Part shown: in pieces, positions 45,744-57,417 of the stretch | How positions within the stretch are numbered: position 1 is the first letter of the stretch | Layout: each line of letters opens with the position of its first letter | Assembly (NCBI GenBank): GCA_016946835.1 | Contig: JACVTC010000081.1 | Span: forward strand, 531,501-591,500 | Origin: Neocallimastix lanati (nom. inval.) | Lineage: Eukaryota; Neocallimastigomycota; Neocallimastigomycetes; Neocallimastigales; Neocallimastigaceae | Length of the DNA: 60,000 nt | Direction of reading: 5' to 3' | The notes under the pieces: model-generated | Seen by the model: only the letters and a program-made list of their open reading frames with translations | Told to the model about the DNA's origin: nothing | The model's database searches: none | Program-made: the position numbers and the translations under genes

Positions 45744-47107
45744 TTAAATAAATACAAAATCTTTCATCATTTTAAATGATAATAAGGAAATTTTAAAATA
45801 TGAAAGTTTACATAAGCATTTTGAAAAAAAAAAAAAAGAATTTGATGCAACAAGATTAATTGCAAAACATAAAATTAAAGATAAAATTGGAAAAAGTTCA
45901 ATTCCTTTGGGTATAAAATCCAATCGTATATTTAATGGAGTTTCACAAGAAATGGATTTAATATGTCCTGAATAGAATGGAATTAAATCCCAAATTACAA
46001 GAAATATAAATAAACATCTTATCTTCTGATATAACAAAGCTTGATGAAATTTCTGATGAATCAAACTATTATAAAGTAGTTAGAAATGAAAATTTTATGA
46101 TATTCAAAATTTCAAATTTATTAATCTTCCATTCACTTATTCCATAGCAAATTTATTTATAAGATATAATGAAAATACGTTTACAGACGGTAATTTTTAT
46201 ATTGCACCTAAATTTAGCTCTCAAGTATTCATTAATAGAACTTATATTAAAGATATAAATGGTTTTTATACCACTTCTTTTTTCGATATTAAAAAATAAA
46301 GAACAAACCACTTTTGAGATGTAATTTGAAGAAATACTAAAAAAAATTCAAATAAACATAGTAATAATGCTATAAATACTCAAAAAAAGCTTTCATTATA
46401 ATTTTGAAAAAGGGCATATTTAATGCACCAGGTAAAAAAATATTTCCTAATATAAATATTAAATACTGTATTTGGCAATATAAAATAGCATTAGATTTTT
46501 TTTTAAAAAGAAAAAAAAAAGAATTACGCTATAATGAAGTAAAATATAATAATGTTTGTATTTTTTATAAAGTGATTTCGAACTTTCCTTTTGTAAATCT
46601 TGAATATATAATTGATATTTATATGTAAAATTAGGTGAGAAATAAATAATAGTGACTAATTTCTGAAATTTTTAGAATATTGAAATTATTATAGCAATAA
46701 TGATTAATTATCAAAACCTTTCAATAATTTATTTTCAAAAAAAAAAAAAAAAAAAACTTTTTTTATAAATTAGTATATGAATTAAAACAAGAAGAATTTT
46801 TATTTTATTATGATTATATAAAAAGGAAAGGCACAGGAATTTGGAAAATAAAAAATGAAAGCAAGAAGAATTTTTATGTTATAATGATTACATTACAAAA
46901 GGAAAAGTTCAGGAATTTGGAAAGTAAAAAATTAAAAAAAAAAAAAAAAAAGTATTAGGAAGATCTGATAAAATCAATAGTTTAATTGAAAAATACAGAA
47001 CCATGTTATCCAAATTCATTGATAATGGAAGATTTAGAAATGATATTGTTGAATTATGGTTTAAATGTTTAATTAATTTAAATATTATAAATACTGATTT
47101 CTAATAA
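45744..47107 (+). pseudogene. MULE-type transposase pseudogene
   Basis: The plus strand contains a decayed transposase spread over several frames. Recognisable blocks in order: RLIAKHKIKDKIGK (45860); NTFTDGNFYIAPKFSSQVFI and GFYTTSF (46170-46280), matching the first catalytic Asp region of MULE transposases; NFEKGIFNAPGKKIFPNINI followed by YCIWQYKIAL (46400-46500), matching the second Asp region with its C-x-W; YNEVK and FYKVISNFPFVN (46530-46610); FYKLVYELKQEEF and KRKGTGIWK (46765-46850), with a partial duplicate at 46860-46920; and a tail DIVELWFKCLINLNI. It has many stops, frameshifts and homopolymer expansions. The catalytic Asp block reads FTDGNF. Nonfunctional. Confidence 0.75.
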
Positions 47108-47119
47108 ATAATTAAGAAG

Positions 47120-47330
47120 TGATAGGGTAAAACATTGGTTAATTTTTCATTCCAGGCTCTGCCTGCTTGTTTCAAACCATATATGGCTTTATTTAATTTC
47201 CAAAATAAAAAATACCGTTATAAGAATGATAATCCTTTGATGCTTTCATATAGAGTTCTTCATTTATATCTCCATTGTGGTACGCAGCATCAATGTTTAT
47301 TTTTCTGTAACTCTATCATTTTTGAGAGTA
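47120..47330 (-). pseudogene. Ty1/copia reverse-transcriptase relic
   Basis: The minus strand encodes INIDAAYHNGDINEELYMKA (the copia DVKTAFLNGxLxEEIYM block, with catalytic Asp retained) near 47250-47310. After a frame change comes KAIYGLKQAGRAWNEKLT near 47140-47200, the copia LxKALYGLKQAxRxW block. Only this part of RT remains. Confidence 0.78.
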
Positions 47331-47589
47331 ATTGTAGTATTATACTTCTTATCCATATCATAAATCCATAAACTAAGATTCTAAGATTTAGTGTATTTTC
47401 AGATAAGATTAAATATATTTCTAGTGAGGCGAGTGAATGAACATTGATTTATCAATTAGTTCCTTTCATATCTTCCTTTTTTCATATCATTCCATATTGT
47501 TGATTTCTTCATGTCAATACAAAACTAAGTGCTTCTAAAAATAGATTAAATCTAATTGCATTATTAAAGATTATAGTCCTCCTTGTATG

Positions 47590-48270
47590 ATTTTTAATGG
47601 ATTGAACAAAGTTTAGAGGTTTAATTAACCATCGTTACACATTTTACTCATTCCAAAATGATATATTCGTTCATATTAGTCCATATAAAGACATGACGAA
47701 AGATATTACTTCAATTTATTATTACTAGACTGGGAGTAACTGAAACAATATATATTTATCATCTTTAAATGAGCCTCCAAAGCAATTTATTTTTTTATTT
47801 TTTTTTTATTTCCTCTTTGATATCATATTTATCATAGTTATTTAGGGTGTCATTGGTAAATAACCAAAATTAAATTAAATAAAATAAAATAAAAACAAGG
47901 AAACATCCAGTAAAATTTCAAGATGAATATCAAAACCCTTCTGAAAACATATCTATAAAGTACGTACTTACAAACTTTAGAAGATAAATAATGAATTAGA
48001 AAAAAAAATTAAAACTTTTATCACAAATGTTGAAAATTAGTATTACTGAATGAATTATGAGCCTTTTTTTTTTTTTTGCGATACAAATTTAAAATCAATA
48101 ATTATATATATAAAAATTTTATTAAAAAATATTCCTTCAATGACAGATTTTATTTGATAGAAATATAAAGAATTAATACATATTCTTTATGATTTCCAAT
48201 ATTGAATTGCTCCGGTATAATAAAACTATTCTCAAATATACATCTCACTTAAAGATTCTTTCAATTGTTA
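47590..48270 (-). pseudogene. LINE reverse-transcriptase relic
   Basis: DNA similarity to the intact LINE in the same orientation: ACCATCGTTACACATTTTAC, TCATTCCAAAATGATATATT near 47628 against 4143-4185; GAGCCTCCAAAGCAAT near 47770 against 4268 (the FADD region, here GGSFKDD); and CCAATATTGAATTGCTCCGG near 48196 against 4650-4670. Segments between are shortened or unrecognisable. Confidence 0.65.
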
Positions 48271-49080
48271 CCTTTGAAATAATAAAAAAAATTTATTTTA
48301 TCTACGTATAAGACAGTTTGCAGTGATGGACCAATTTTTCATCAAATTCGTGGTATAGAAAGCATCTTCCATTTTTTTTTTTTTTTTTTTAAAAATAAAA
48401 TATTAATAAAAATAACTTCACCAGAAACAGGTGTCTTCTTCTCTTTCTTCTTCTTCACCGATTAGAATAATATATTTTTTTTCCAAATTTCAAATAAATA
48501 AAAAAAAAAAATAAAATAATTCATTAGTTATACGATCAATTTCAATATTCCATGATTCATGATTGTAGCTGTGGTTATTACTTAAAAAAAGAAAAGGCAG
48601 CAACAGTTAAGACTGACTATAACCTGCAAGTAAGATCATGACTTATTTATTATTATTGTAAGCTAAATATTTTCTTAAAAAAATTAGAATTCTTAATATA
48701 TAAAAAGGATAAATGGAATACCGGTTTCTTTAAATTTGGAAGGGAAGCAAATTCTATAATAGACCTACCGATTTTATTTTAAATATCTAAAAAAAAAAAA
48801 AAGTTATCAAAACATTTTTCATTGTCAGGCTTGTTATATTTAAATTCAATTTTATTCACCAAAACAAAGAAAAAGGTTTGAGAAAAAAAATATTTTTATT
48901 TTTGGTAATATAAATATGAGTAGACAGCTTTTTTTTTTTATTTTTTTATTTTTTTTTTTTTTTTTTTATTTTTGTGTCATACGATTGCTTTTTTAAATAT
49001 TAAAAAAAATTTCTAAATACAAGAGATAATCTTTGGATTATAATTATAATTATGATTATGATTTATTATTATATTAATAT
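48271..49080. other. Unassigned, possibly decayed element DNA
   Basis: Patches with normal-looking complexity (48310-48365, 48420-48470, 48540-48640) alternate with A/T runs. No frame longer than fragments. It may continue the LINE relic. Confidence 0.4.
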
Positions 49081-49330
49081 TCCAGGAAAAAAATGGCAAG
49101 TCATTACATTTGATTTTGATTTATATTTGATTGTATTTGATTCTTTTTTTTTATTATTACTATTATTTTTTTTTATAAATTATTAGTATATGTGACATTT
49201 GTATAAGTGAAGGTATTGCCAGCTAAGGCAGTAATAGTCGAATTAGTGAAACACTTGTCAATATAATTAAAGAATTTTTTTTTTTTCAAATGATATGCTG
49301 AAGTCATCGACAACATAAAAACAAATAAAA
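49081..49330 (+). pseudogene. Possible Ty3/gypsy integrase fragment
   Basis: KKWQVITFDFDLYLI near 49088-49135 resembles the PWxxISxDFI block of gypsy integrases, and AKAVIVELVKHLS near 49224-49262 resembles the later TAKxxAxLFxxxI block. The evidence is thin. Confidence 0.3.
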
Positions 49331-50034
49331 ATAAAAAGAGAAAAATTAAATTTATTATGAAAATTGAATTAAATCCTTTTTTTTTTTTGTTTTTTTTTTT
49401 TGTTTTTTTTGTTTTAAGAGTTCTAGAAAAAAAAAAATTTAAAAATTCTTCAGAACTTTTTTTCAGAATTAAAAAAAAATATTACCAATAGAGCATTTTT
49501 GATATCCGAAATTGAATTTATACCTATCTAAAATGATGGAAAAATTTTAAGCTGAAAGAAAAGGAAGGAAGGAACAGGAAGAGTGTATTACATTAATATA
49601 TAATATAAACTCTTCTACAACCTTGAAGTTGTTTTCTTTTTTCTTTTTTCTTTTCTTTTTTTTTTTTTTTTTTTTTTTTTTATTTAATAGGAATGAAGGG
49701 AAAAAATTGGAATTTGATTATTCATAAAAAAAAAAAAAAAAAACGAACGAAAAAAAGAACAAAAAGAAAAAGGAATAGGAGAATGAAGAATGGAGAGAGG
49801 AAAAATATAATATTAACTAAATGTCCACAACTCGAAAGAGTTTTCTTAAAACAATTCAAATTAATATGTAAAACAATAAATAAAAAAAAAAATAACTGAA
49901 ATTAAAGAGACAGAAAGAAAATAGACAAGAGCATAAAAAAAATTACTAAGGTATGATAGTAGAAGGAGATGAAAGAAGGAGAAAGTCATCCAAAAATATT
50001 ATCCTATCCTGTCGTATCCTATCTATAATAATAA

Positions 50035-50066
<32 letters not shown>

Positions 50067-50640
50067 TATTTATTTATTTATCTATTTTTTTTATTCAGGG
50101 TTATTAAAAAAAAATTAAAATAGCTGTTTAATTGAGAATATAAATTCAGTTAATGTAGCTTCTAAGATTGTTGATAACCAGTTGTAATATCAAGATAATA
50201 AAATTTATCTTTAAATTCAATGCTAATAAGTTTGTTATGCGGACTGTAAGTTGTAATTATAAGAGATATGAAAAAAAAAAAATAAAAAATAAAGAAATGT
50301 TTTTAACGAACAAAACATTCCACAATTAGAATTAATAAGAAAAAAATTATATATATATATATTTTATTTTGTAATATATTAAAGATTATATGTTTATATA
50401 TATTTACATATATATATATTTTTACTTTATAATATCTAAAATATTATCGAAAAGAAAATATTAAAAAAAAAAAATTATATTCATTTAGCTAAATAATAAT
50501 TTAAAAAAAAAAAAAAAAAAAATTAACGACAGAAGAAGTATTTTAAAAAAAAGAAATGAAGAAAAGAAAATTAAAAGTATACTTTTTAAACGATTTCTAA
50601 TTTTTCAAAATACGTATATAATTAATAATATTTTTTTATA
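49331..50640. other. Simple-sequence-rich non-coding DNA
   Basis: Several A and T runs, TTTTTCTTTTTTC tracts near 49635, and a purine-rich GGAAGGAAGG stretch near 49560. The Lys/Arg-rich frame at 49693-49899 is low complexity and is not accepted as a gene. Confidence 0.6.
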
Positions 50641-50810
50641 TATAAAAAAATAAATATTAATAATTTAAAAGAGGTAAAGAATAATAATTTTAAATATAAT
50701 TATTAAAATTAAAAAAATAATATTTAAATAATTAATTGATCATTTTTACACGTTTTAAATTCTTGAGCAATCTAAAAATCTTATATATTATTATATAAGA
50801 TTTAATAACT
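50640..50810 (+). mobile_element. FamA element fragment
   Basis: TTTAAAAGAGGTAAAGAATA through TTAATTGATCATTTTTACAC and GTTTTAAATTCTTGAGCA match the middle of the other FamA copies (for example 26960-27100). No termini present. Confidence 0.65.
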
Positions 50811-50839
50811 AATAAATATAAATATTTATTTAGTTATTA

Positions 50840-51042
50840 AATAAGAATATAATTTAAACATTGATTTATGCTATAAAATTTATTATTAATTATAAGTATA
50901 ATTAATATATAGAAATCAAGCCACCTATTGAAAATATTTTAAAATCATTAGATTTAAATGTGATTTATGATATTAATTTATTTTTGAATAATAAAACTAT
51001 TTTATATTAATTAAGGTTTGAATATTTCATTTTTATATCATT
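50840..51042 (+). repeat. Left arm of a 200-bp inverted repeat
   Basis: Complementary to 51718-51915 with scattered differences (for example ACATTGATTTATGCTATAAA against its reverse complement near 51885). The spacer is about 675 bp. Confidence 0.82.
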
Positions 51043-51717
51043 AAAGTTACATTGTATAATGATATAATATTATAATAGTATATTTAATTATATTTTTTCT
51101 AGATACATAATGTATAATAACTTAATTTTATGAATTTTTATAAAAAAAATTTTATATACACATAAAAAAAATATAAATTAAATTAATTTAAATAAAATAA
51201 AATAAAATAAAATAAAATAATCTAAATTAAATAAATGAACTGTAACAAAGCAGTGTTATGACCAACAATAATAAACTTTTGAAAACAATAATAAAATTTG
51301 TATCACACATTCAAAATAAATTAAAAGTTAAAATAAATTAAAAAGAAAAGTAAATTAAAAAGAACCAATTAATAGGTAAATATGGATAAATTAAATATAT
51401 AAAAATGGTTAAATCAATATAACAAACAAATTAAAACTTTAAATAAATATATAAATAATAAATAAATAAAAATAAAAAGTAATTAATACTGTCTTAATAA
51501 TTTATCTTTTTTTTTTTTTTTTATCTTCAATTTCATTATATATTATTAAAAATAATTTTTTTTAAATGTTTATATTAAATAATAATATTTAAATATTTTA
51601 AAAATATATAAAGAATATTAACAATACTACTCTTTTTTTTTTTTTTTTTGTTTTTTTTGAAACATTCAAAATAATCATTAGTTAACAAAGGAAAAGATAA
51701 AAAAAAACCTAATTAAT
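51043..51717. other. Spacer of the inverted repeat
   Basis: AT-rich DNA with AAATA units near 51190-51220, AAATTAAAAAGAAAA repeats near 51320-51365 and two T runs. No coding sequence or transposase is seen. Confidence 0.6.
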
Positions 51718-51915
51718 ATTGATATAAAATGAAATATTCAAACCTTAATATAAAATAGTTTTTATTATTCAAACATAAATTAATGTCATAAATCAAATTT
51801 AAATTGAATGATTTTATAACAATTTCAATATGTGGCTTGATTTCTATATATAAATTATATTTATAATTAATAATAAATTTTATAGCATAAATCAATGTTT
51901 TAATTATATTCCTAT
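51718..51915 (-). repeat. Right arm of the 200-bp inverted repeat
   Basis: On the minus strand it reads EIKPHIEIVIKSFNLNLIYD; the left arm read on the plus strand gives EIKPPIENILKSLDLNVIYD. The two arms therefore conserve a peptide-like pattern and may be copies of a lost gene fragment. Confidence 0.75.
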
Positions 51916-52849
51916 TATTTAATATTTATATTTATATAGTTATTAAATATTTCTTTAAATAATAATTATTAATAGTTTATTTTAATCATAATAACAATTA
52001 ATTAAATGGTTAATTATAACTAAATAACATAAAAATAATGCATTTCTCTGAATTAAGAGAAGTATTAAGTTATGTTGTGTTGAGTAATGTTAAGCTAGTT
52101 TGTAATTAAAAGTATAAGAAAGTTGTTAAATAGCCTTTTTAATTATATGTAGTTTTTAAATAAAATTAAATAAATAAATAAATAATAAATTTAATAAATA
52201 AATCCTATCAATATTAAACAGTTTTTTTTATATAATGAAATGAAAAATGTTTTAACAATATCAAACTTTTTTTATTTGTATCTTAGATTGTAACTCTATT
52301 TATTATTAAATTAATTATAAATGAAAGCATTTTATAATAATTAAAGATTTAAGAATCATAAACCTTATTTATTATGAAATTATCATGATAATATTAAGAA
52401 AAAAAAAAAGAATTTTTCAAAAAAAAAAAAAAAGTTGGTTTTAATTTAAAATGAAAATGTAAATTAAAACTTTACATATTAATAAATTTTGATGTAAAAT
52501 AATAACCAAATTTATTTTTTGATTTATTTATTTAATATTAATATTTTTTTTTAAAAAAAAAAAAACTAAAACTTAAAAAATATAAAAAATTAATTTTTTA
52601 CTTTTATAATTATTTCAACTTTCTATATATATAAATATCAAATATCTTTATTTAAATCTACATCTATCTATAGACATATATGAATTGATCTAATCCAGTA
52701 ATATAAATATAAAATTATTCAATTTTAATATATCTTTTATTTGGTAATTTTAAGAGTTAAATTAAATTCTCCAATTCAAAATAACCGAAAATTAATTTTA
52801 ATTTTAATTAATTTTTTGAGTTCTTTGGATTTCCAAAAACTTTTAATAA
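51916..52849. other. AT-rich non-coding stretch
   Basis: A slightly more complex patch at 52055-52140 shows no frame. Nothing further is supportable. Confidence 0.6.
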
Positions 52850-53060
52850 TAAATAATAAATAATAAATAATAAATAAATAATAAATAATAAATAATAAAT
52901 AAATAATAAATAATAAATAATAAATAAATAATAAATAAATAATAAATAATAAATAAATAATAAATAATAAATAAATAATAAAAAGAAGTATTTATTAATA
53001 AATAATAAATAATAATAATAAAAAAGTATTTATTAATAAATAATAAAAAATAATAAAAAA
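52850..53060. repeat. (AATAAATAATA)n tandem array
   Basis: Alternating AATA and ATAA units to about 52980, then related units with AAAAAGTATTTATTAAT to about 53090. Confidence 0.9.
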
Positions 53061-53815
53061 AAAACGTATTTATTAATAAATAATAAATAATTAAATAATA
53101 ATAATAAATATTTAATGTTAAATAATAATAAAAAATTTTTAATTATTCAATATAAATGACTTAATTGCTTATTAAATTAAAAATAAATTAATAAATCAAT
53201 AAAAATTTTCAAATTTCTGGAATAAAAAGAGAAAAAAAAATTTTTTTTTTTTTTAATTTTTTTTTTGTTAACATCATCATAAATAATATTTTTTGTTACA
53301 AATAAAGTTTTAATAAAAAATCAAAAAAAAAAAAAAAAAAAAAAAAAATAATATTATATTAAAAAGTTTATTGACTAATAAATTATAATAATATTTTTTA
53401 ATAAGAAGAGAAAGATATTATTAAATAAATAGATAAATAGATAAATAAATAAATAAATATATATGTAATAATAAAAAAAAAAAGATTAATTTGTTTTTAT
53501 CAATTGTTTTATTAATATAAACAATAATAAAAAATAAATAAAAAAACAATAATAATAATATAATAATAATAAAGCAAAAAGAACAAGAAGCAAGAACAAT
53601 AAAAAAGAAAAAATAGAATAAAATAAATGCAATAAATGCATAAATTAATAATAATAAAAAATAACAATAAATTTTATAATTGTCCTAATATTATTAAAAA
53701 TAAATAAATAATATAAAATAAATAGATAAATAAATAGATAAATATGTATAAAAAAAATTTTTTTTTTATTATTTTTATAAAATTTGATTAAATAATATTT
53801 ATTAAATATATATAT
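53061..53815. other. AT-rich non-coding stretch
   Basis: (AAAT)n and AGATAAATA repeats near 53425-53460 and 53715-53745. An A run lies near 53324-53348. No gene. Confidence 0.6.
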
Positions 53816-53912
53816 ATATGAAATTTTTTACATTAGCTTTTTGACGACGGTAGATAGATCCTAGTAAAGATACATAGTAAAGAATTGAACTAAGGACAAA
53901 GAAACCTAAAAT
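53816..53912 (-). CDS. Possible last exon of a small membrane protein
   Basis: The minus strand from about 53912 reads GFFVLSSILYYVSLLGSIYR, then RQKANVKNF and ends at a stop near 53795. That is a hydrophobic segment followed by a basic tail, as in small single-pass proteins. TTGTATTTTAG just before it would serve as a splice acceptor. Upstream exons cannot be joined in frame with confidence: a short ATG frame near 54056 (MKFVIFL, then GTAAAT) has the wrong phase. The gene is therefore incomplete or the call is wrong. Confidence 0.3.
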
Positions 53913-54801
53913 ACAAGTTTTTTAAAGTAGAAAGATAAATTCCTATTGGTTAAAAATCTAAAGAAAGATCTAACCTCTAATAATTTATTTTACTATTCTA
54001 AAAATACTTTTTCATATAACTTTATTTATTTACCAAAAAAATAACAAATTTCATGATAAATATAACATTATAACATTATACATGAAAGATTCATACATAA
54101 AGAAATATTAAATCCATTAAAAAAAAAAATAGATAAAAAGAATAGTAAATTGAACGATTAAAATAAAATTTTTTTTTTTTATTAAAATTAAAATTAAATA
54201 AAATAAATGGAATAAATAAGGTCAATTATTAGAAATAACAATAAATTTTATAATTATTCTAATATTATTAAAGAAAAGAAAAAAATAAAAAATTAACACT
54301 ACATTATACATATATTAATATATTTATTATAATTATTTTTATTTTTTAGTATTTGAATAAAAATTAAATATATATATTTATTTTATTAATTATTTATATC
54401 ATTTTTTAATTTTTTAATTTATTTTAAAAAATTTATATATTATTTTACATCAAGTAAAATAATATTAAATACATATTATATATAACATATATAATTATAA
54501 TGAATATTATTTTTATGAGGTTTTTTAAAATAAAAATTTTATTTTTTATTTTAAAATTTAATCTTTTTTCAAAATTAGTATAATTTTTTTTATTATTATT
54601 AATACTTATTTTGATTATTATTTTTTTTTATGTATCTTATTTTTTTGTTTTTTTGTATTAATTTAATTTAATAATATTTCTTTTCTTTCTTAGTTTTTTT
54701 TTTTTTTTTTTTTTTATTATTTTTTATTTATCTAATTAAATTTAATTTAATATAGTGCATTTTTTTTTTCTTTTTTTTTTTTTTGATTATTTTGTAAATT
54801 T
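53913..54801. other. AT-rich intergenic DNA
   Basis: 53920-54060 has moderately complex sequence that may hold intron and exon parts of the preceding candidate. The rest is AT-rich with T runs next to the CBM1 gene's 3' end. Confidence 0.45.
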
Positions 54802-55971
54802 CTAATATTTAACACATTGTGAGTAATATGGACTTAATTCCTTGCAAGTTAAACCAGACTTACAACATTTTGGTCCATTAAATCCTGTTCCACCACATTG
54901 AGCCCATTCACCAACACATTGATTATCATCAACAACGGTTGGATTTGTTTTTACAGTTACTGTAATTGTTTCTTTTTGAGTGACAGTAACTTTTTCTTTT
55001 ACAGTAACAGTTGTAACGACTGGAATACATTTAGTACCGGTTGTTGGAATAACTGGTTTGGAAGTGGTAGTAGTTTTTGGTGGGAGTACTCTGGTAGTAG
55101 AAGTAGTTTTTGGTGGGAGTACTCTGGTAGTAGAAGTGGTCTTTGGTGGGAGTACTCTGGTAGTAGAAGTGGTCTTTGGTGGGAGTACTCTGGTAGTAGA
55201 AGTGGTCTTTGGTGGGAGTACTCTGGTAGTAGAAGTGGTCTTTGGTGGGAGTACTCTTGTAGTAGTGGTAGTAGTCTTTGGTGGAAGAACTCTTGTGGTA
55301 GAAGTGGTCTTTGGTGGGAGTACTCTGGTAGTAGAAGTAGTCTTTGGTGGAAGAACTCTTGTGGTAGAAGTGGTCTTTGGTGGGAGTACTCTGGTAGTAG
55401 AAGTAGTCTTTGGTGGAAGAACTCTTGTGGTAGAAGTGGTCTTTGGTGGGAGTACTCTTGTAGTAGAAGTGGTCTTTGGTGGGAGTACTCTTGTAGTAGT
55501 GGTAGTAGTCTTTGGTGGTAGAACTCTTGTGGTAGAAGTGGTCTTTGGTGGGAGTACTCTTGTGGTAGAAGTGGTCTTTGGTGGAAGAACTCTTGTACTA
55601 GTAGTAGTAGTCTTTGGTGGAAGGACTCTTGTACTAGTAGTAGTAGTCTTTGGAGGAAGAACTCTTGTAGTAGTAGTAGTAGTAATGGTCTTTGATGGAA
55701 GAGCTTTTGAACTAGATGGATAAATACAATCGGTAGTAAGATGTCTATAACAACCATTTCCATGCATATAAGATGTAATTCGACCACCAGCCTTTGTACA
55801 TTCGTAAATATAATCACGCTTAACTAAATTTGATGGAAAAGCTTTAGTTGATAAAGTTTTAGGTGGTATAGTTTTAGTTGTAAGATTAATACAATTAGCA
55901 TCTACTGAAACACTAATCAAAGAAGAGACTAAGCACAAAAGGATTATTGAAAAATTTAATTTCATTTTCAT
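54802..55971 (-). CDS. Secreted CBM1 protein with Thr/Pro repeat linker
   Basis: 389 residues: a signal peptide (1-25, ending SVSVDA), a small N-terminal region with four cysteines (NCINL; YECTKAGGRITSYMHGNGCY; TTDCIYP), then 18 copies of RVLPPK separated by TTSTT, TTTTST or TTTTTT, a Val/Thr-rich stretch, and a C-terminal fungal CBM1 (about 352-389: EWAQCGGTGFNGPKCC, then LTCKELSPYYSQC). The CBM1 has the QCGG motif, its cysteines and the aromatic residues (Trp, Tyr, Tyr) of the cellulose-binding face. The linker is surely O-glycosylated if secreted. No catalytic domain and no dockerin are seen, so it looks like a wall- or substrate-attachment protein; that role is inference. Confidence 0.9.
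   Translation of the reverse strand: MKMKLNFSIILLCLVSSLISVSVDANCINLTTKTIPPKTLSTKAFPSNLVKRDYIYECTKAGGRITSYMHGNGCYRHLTTDCIYPSSSKALPSKTITTTTTTRVLPPKTTTTSTRVLPPKTTTTSTRVLPPKTTSTTRVLPPKTTSTTRVLPPKTTTTTTRVLPPKTTSTTRVLPPKTTSTTRVLPPKTTSTTRVLPPKTTSTTRVLPPKTTSTTRVLPPKTTSTTRVLPPKTTTTTTRVLPPKTTSTTRVLPPKTTSTTRVLPPKTTSTTRVLPPKTTSTTRVLPPKTTSTTRVLPPKTTTTSKPVIPTTGTKCIPVVTTVTVKEKVTVTQKETITVTVKTNPTVVDDNQCVGEWAQCGGTGFNGPKCCKSGLTCKELSPYYSQCVKY
55070..55700 (-). repeat. 33-bp coding tandem repeat (linker)
   Basis: Eighteen units of about 33-36 bp (plus strand GTGGTCTTTGGTGGGAGTAC, TCTGGTAGTA) encoding TTSTTRVLPPK. Longer variant units (TTTTTT) occur at copies 1, 6 and 13. Long open frames on the opposite strand and in other frames result from this repeat. 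Confidence 0.92.
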
Positions 55972-56587
55972 TTATTTTTTTTTGTTTAATTAAATATATA
56001 GAAATTTTTTCTTTGTAAAATAATAAAACGATATATATAATTAATATTTTTTATATAAAATACTTAAAATTTTAATATTCAATTATTTTAAATATTTTTT
56101 ATCATCAATTATTCTAATATATATATTCAATATATATATTAATAAAGATATTTCAAATCTTTATTTTTATTATTTTTTTTTTATTTGAATTTAAAAAAAA
56201 AAATAAGATTTTCTCTTTATTTTATATAAACATCAAAAAAAAAAAAAAAAAAAAAAAGAACCATTTAAATTATAATAATAAAAAATATTAATAATTAAAT
56301 TAATTAAATATCAACATAATATTAAAATGATTTTCAAAAAAAAAAAACGAAAAATATATATTTATATATATATTAATTTTTTCATAAAACTTTAAATATT
56401 ATGTAAAACATAACAAAAAAAAATTTTTTTTAATTATAATTTAAATAACGTCACATTTCATTTTTTAATACAACAATAAGAAAATATCTTCATAAACTTT
56501 AACTACTATTAATAAATCAATACCAGAAAAAAAAAAATAAAATAAAATAAAGAGTAGAATATGAAAATATAGTACAGAATTGAATAA
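55972..56587. other. AT-rich upstream region of the CBM1 gene
   Basis: No gene. The sequence is AT-rich with A and T runs; TATATATA-type segments near 56030 and 56118-56145 could act as promoter elements but cannot be distinguished from background. Confidence 0.5.
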
Positions 56588-56863
<276 letters not shown>

Positions 56864-57231
56864 TGTTAAAGTATTAAATAATATAAATAAATAAACTTAA
56901 CAATTTAAGTTTATAATTAAATAATAGAAAATATAAATCATAAATATTTATGTAAAAACTAAACTTAAAATGTAAATTAACATTATTTATGTTAATACAT
57001 AATTAAATGTAAATCATTAAATTTATCATGCGCATGTAAATAATCTCTTTATTCTTGTTTATTCACGTGAAATAATAATATAGTTTATATAAAAATATTT
57101 GTTTATTCTTTAGACGAAAATTCGCGACTTTCGTCAATATAATATTTTATAATAAATAAATAAATGTATGAATAATTAATAATTAAATAAACTCCTTTAA
57201 TAGATTAAGAGTCTCATTTGTACTCTTAACA
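56864..57231 (+). repeat. Candidate 5' LTR of the copia element
   Basis: The segment begins TGTTA and ends TAACA, the TG...CA convention with a 5-bp terminal inverted repeat, and lies directly between the microsatellite and the Gag leader. It contains a GACGAAA/TTTCGTC hairpin (57113-57135). A matching 3' LTR is outside the window, so this is a guess from shape. Confidence 0.35.
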
Positions 57232-57369
57232 TTCTCATAAAACAAAGATAAAATAATATAAAATATCTTTAATAAAATAAAATAATAATTAAATAAAATA
57301 TAAATAAAATTGTTTAATATAACACAAAATTGTTTTTAATAAAACACAAAATCATTATAATACTAATTT

Positions 57370-57406
<37 letters not shown>

Positions 57407-57417
57407 ATAAAATATTT

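Noticed and set aside
49693-49899. 68-residue basic frame starting MKGKNWNLIIH
   Set aside because: Dominated by an A run and AAAGAA repeats, with no homologous pattern and no signal of a gene.
51713-51895. 60-residue minus-strand frame in the inverted-repeat arm as a gene
   Set aside because: Too short and AT-rich for a gene call; kept only as an observation because the other arm has a similar peptide.
54898-55817. Long frames on both strands over the CBM1 gene linker
   Set aside because: The 33-bp repeat keeps all frames open; only the frame with signal peptide and CBM1 makes biological sense.
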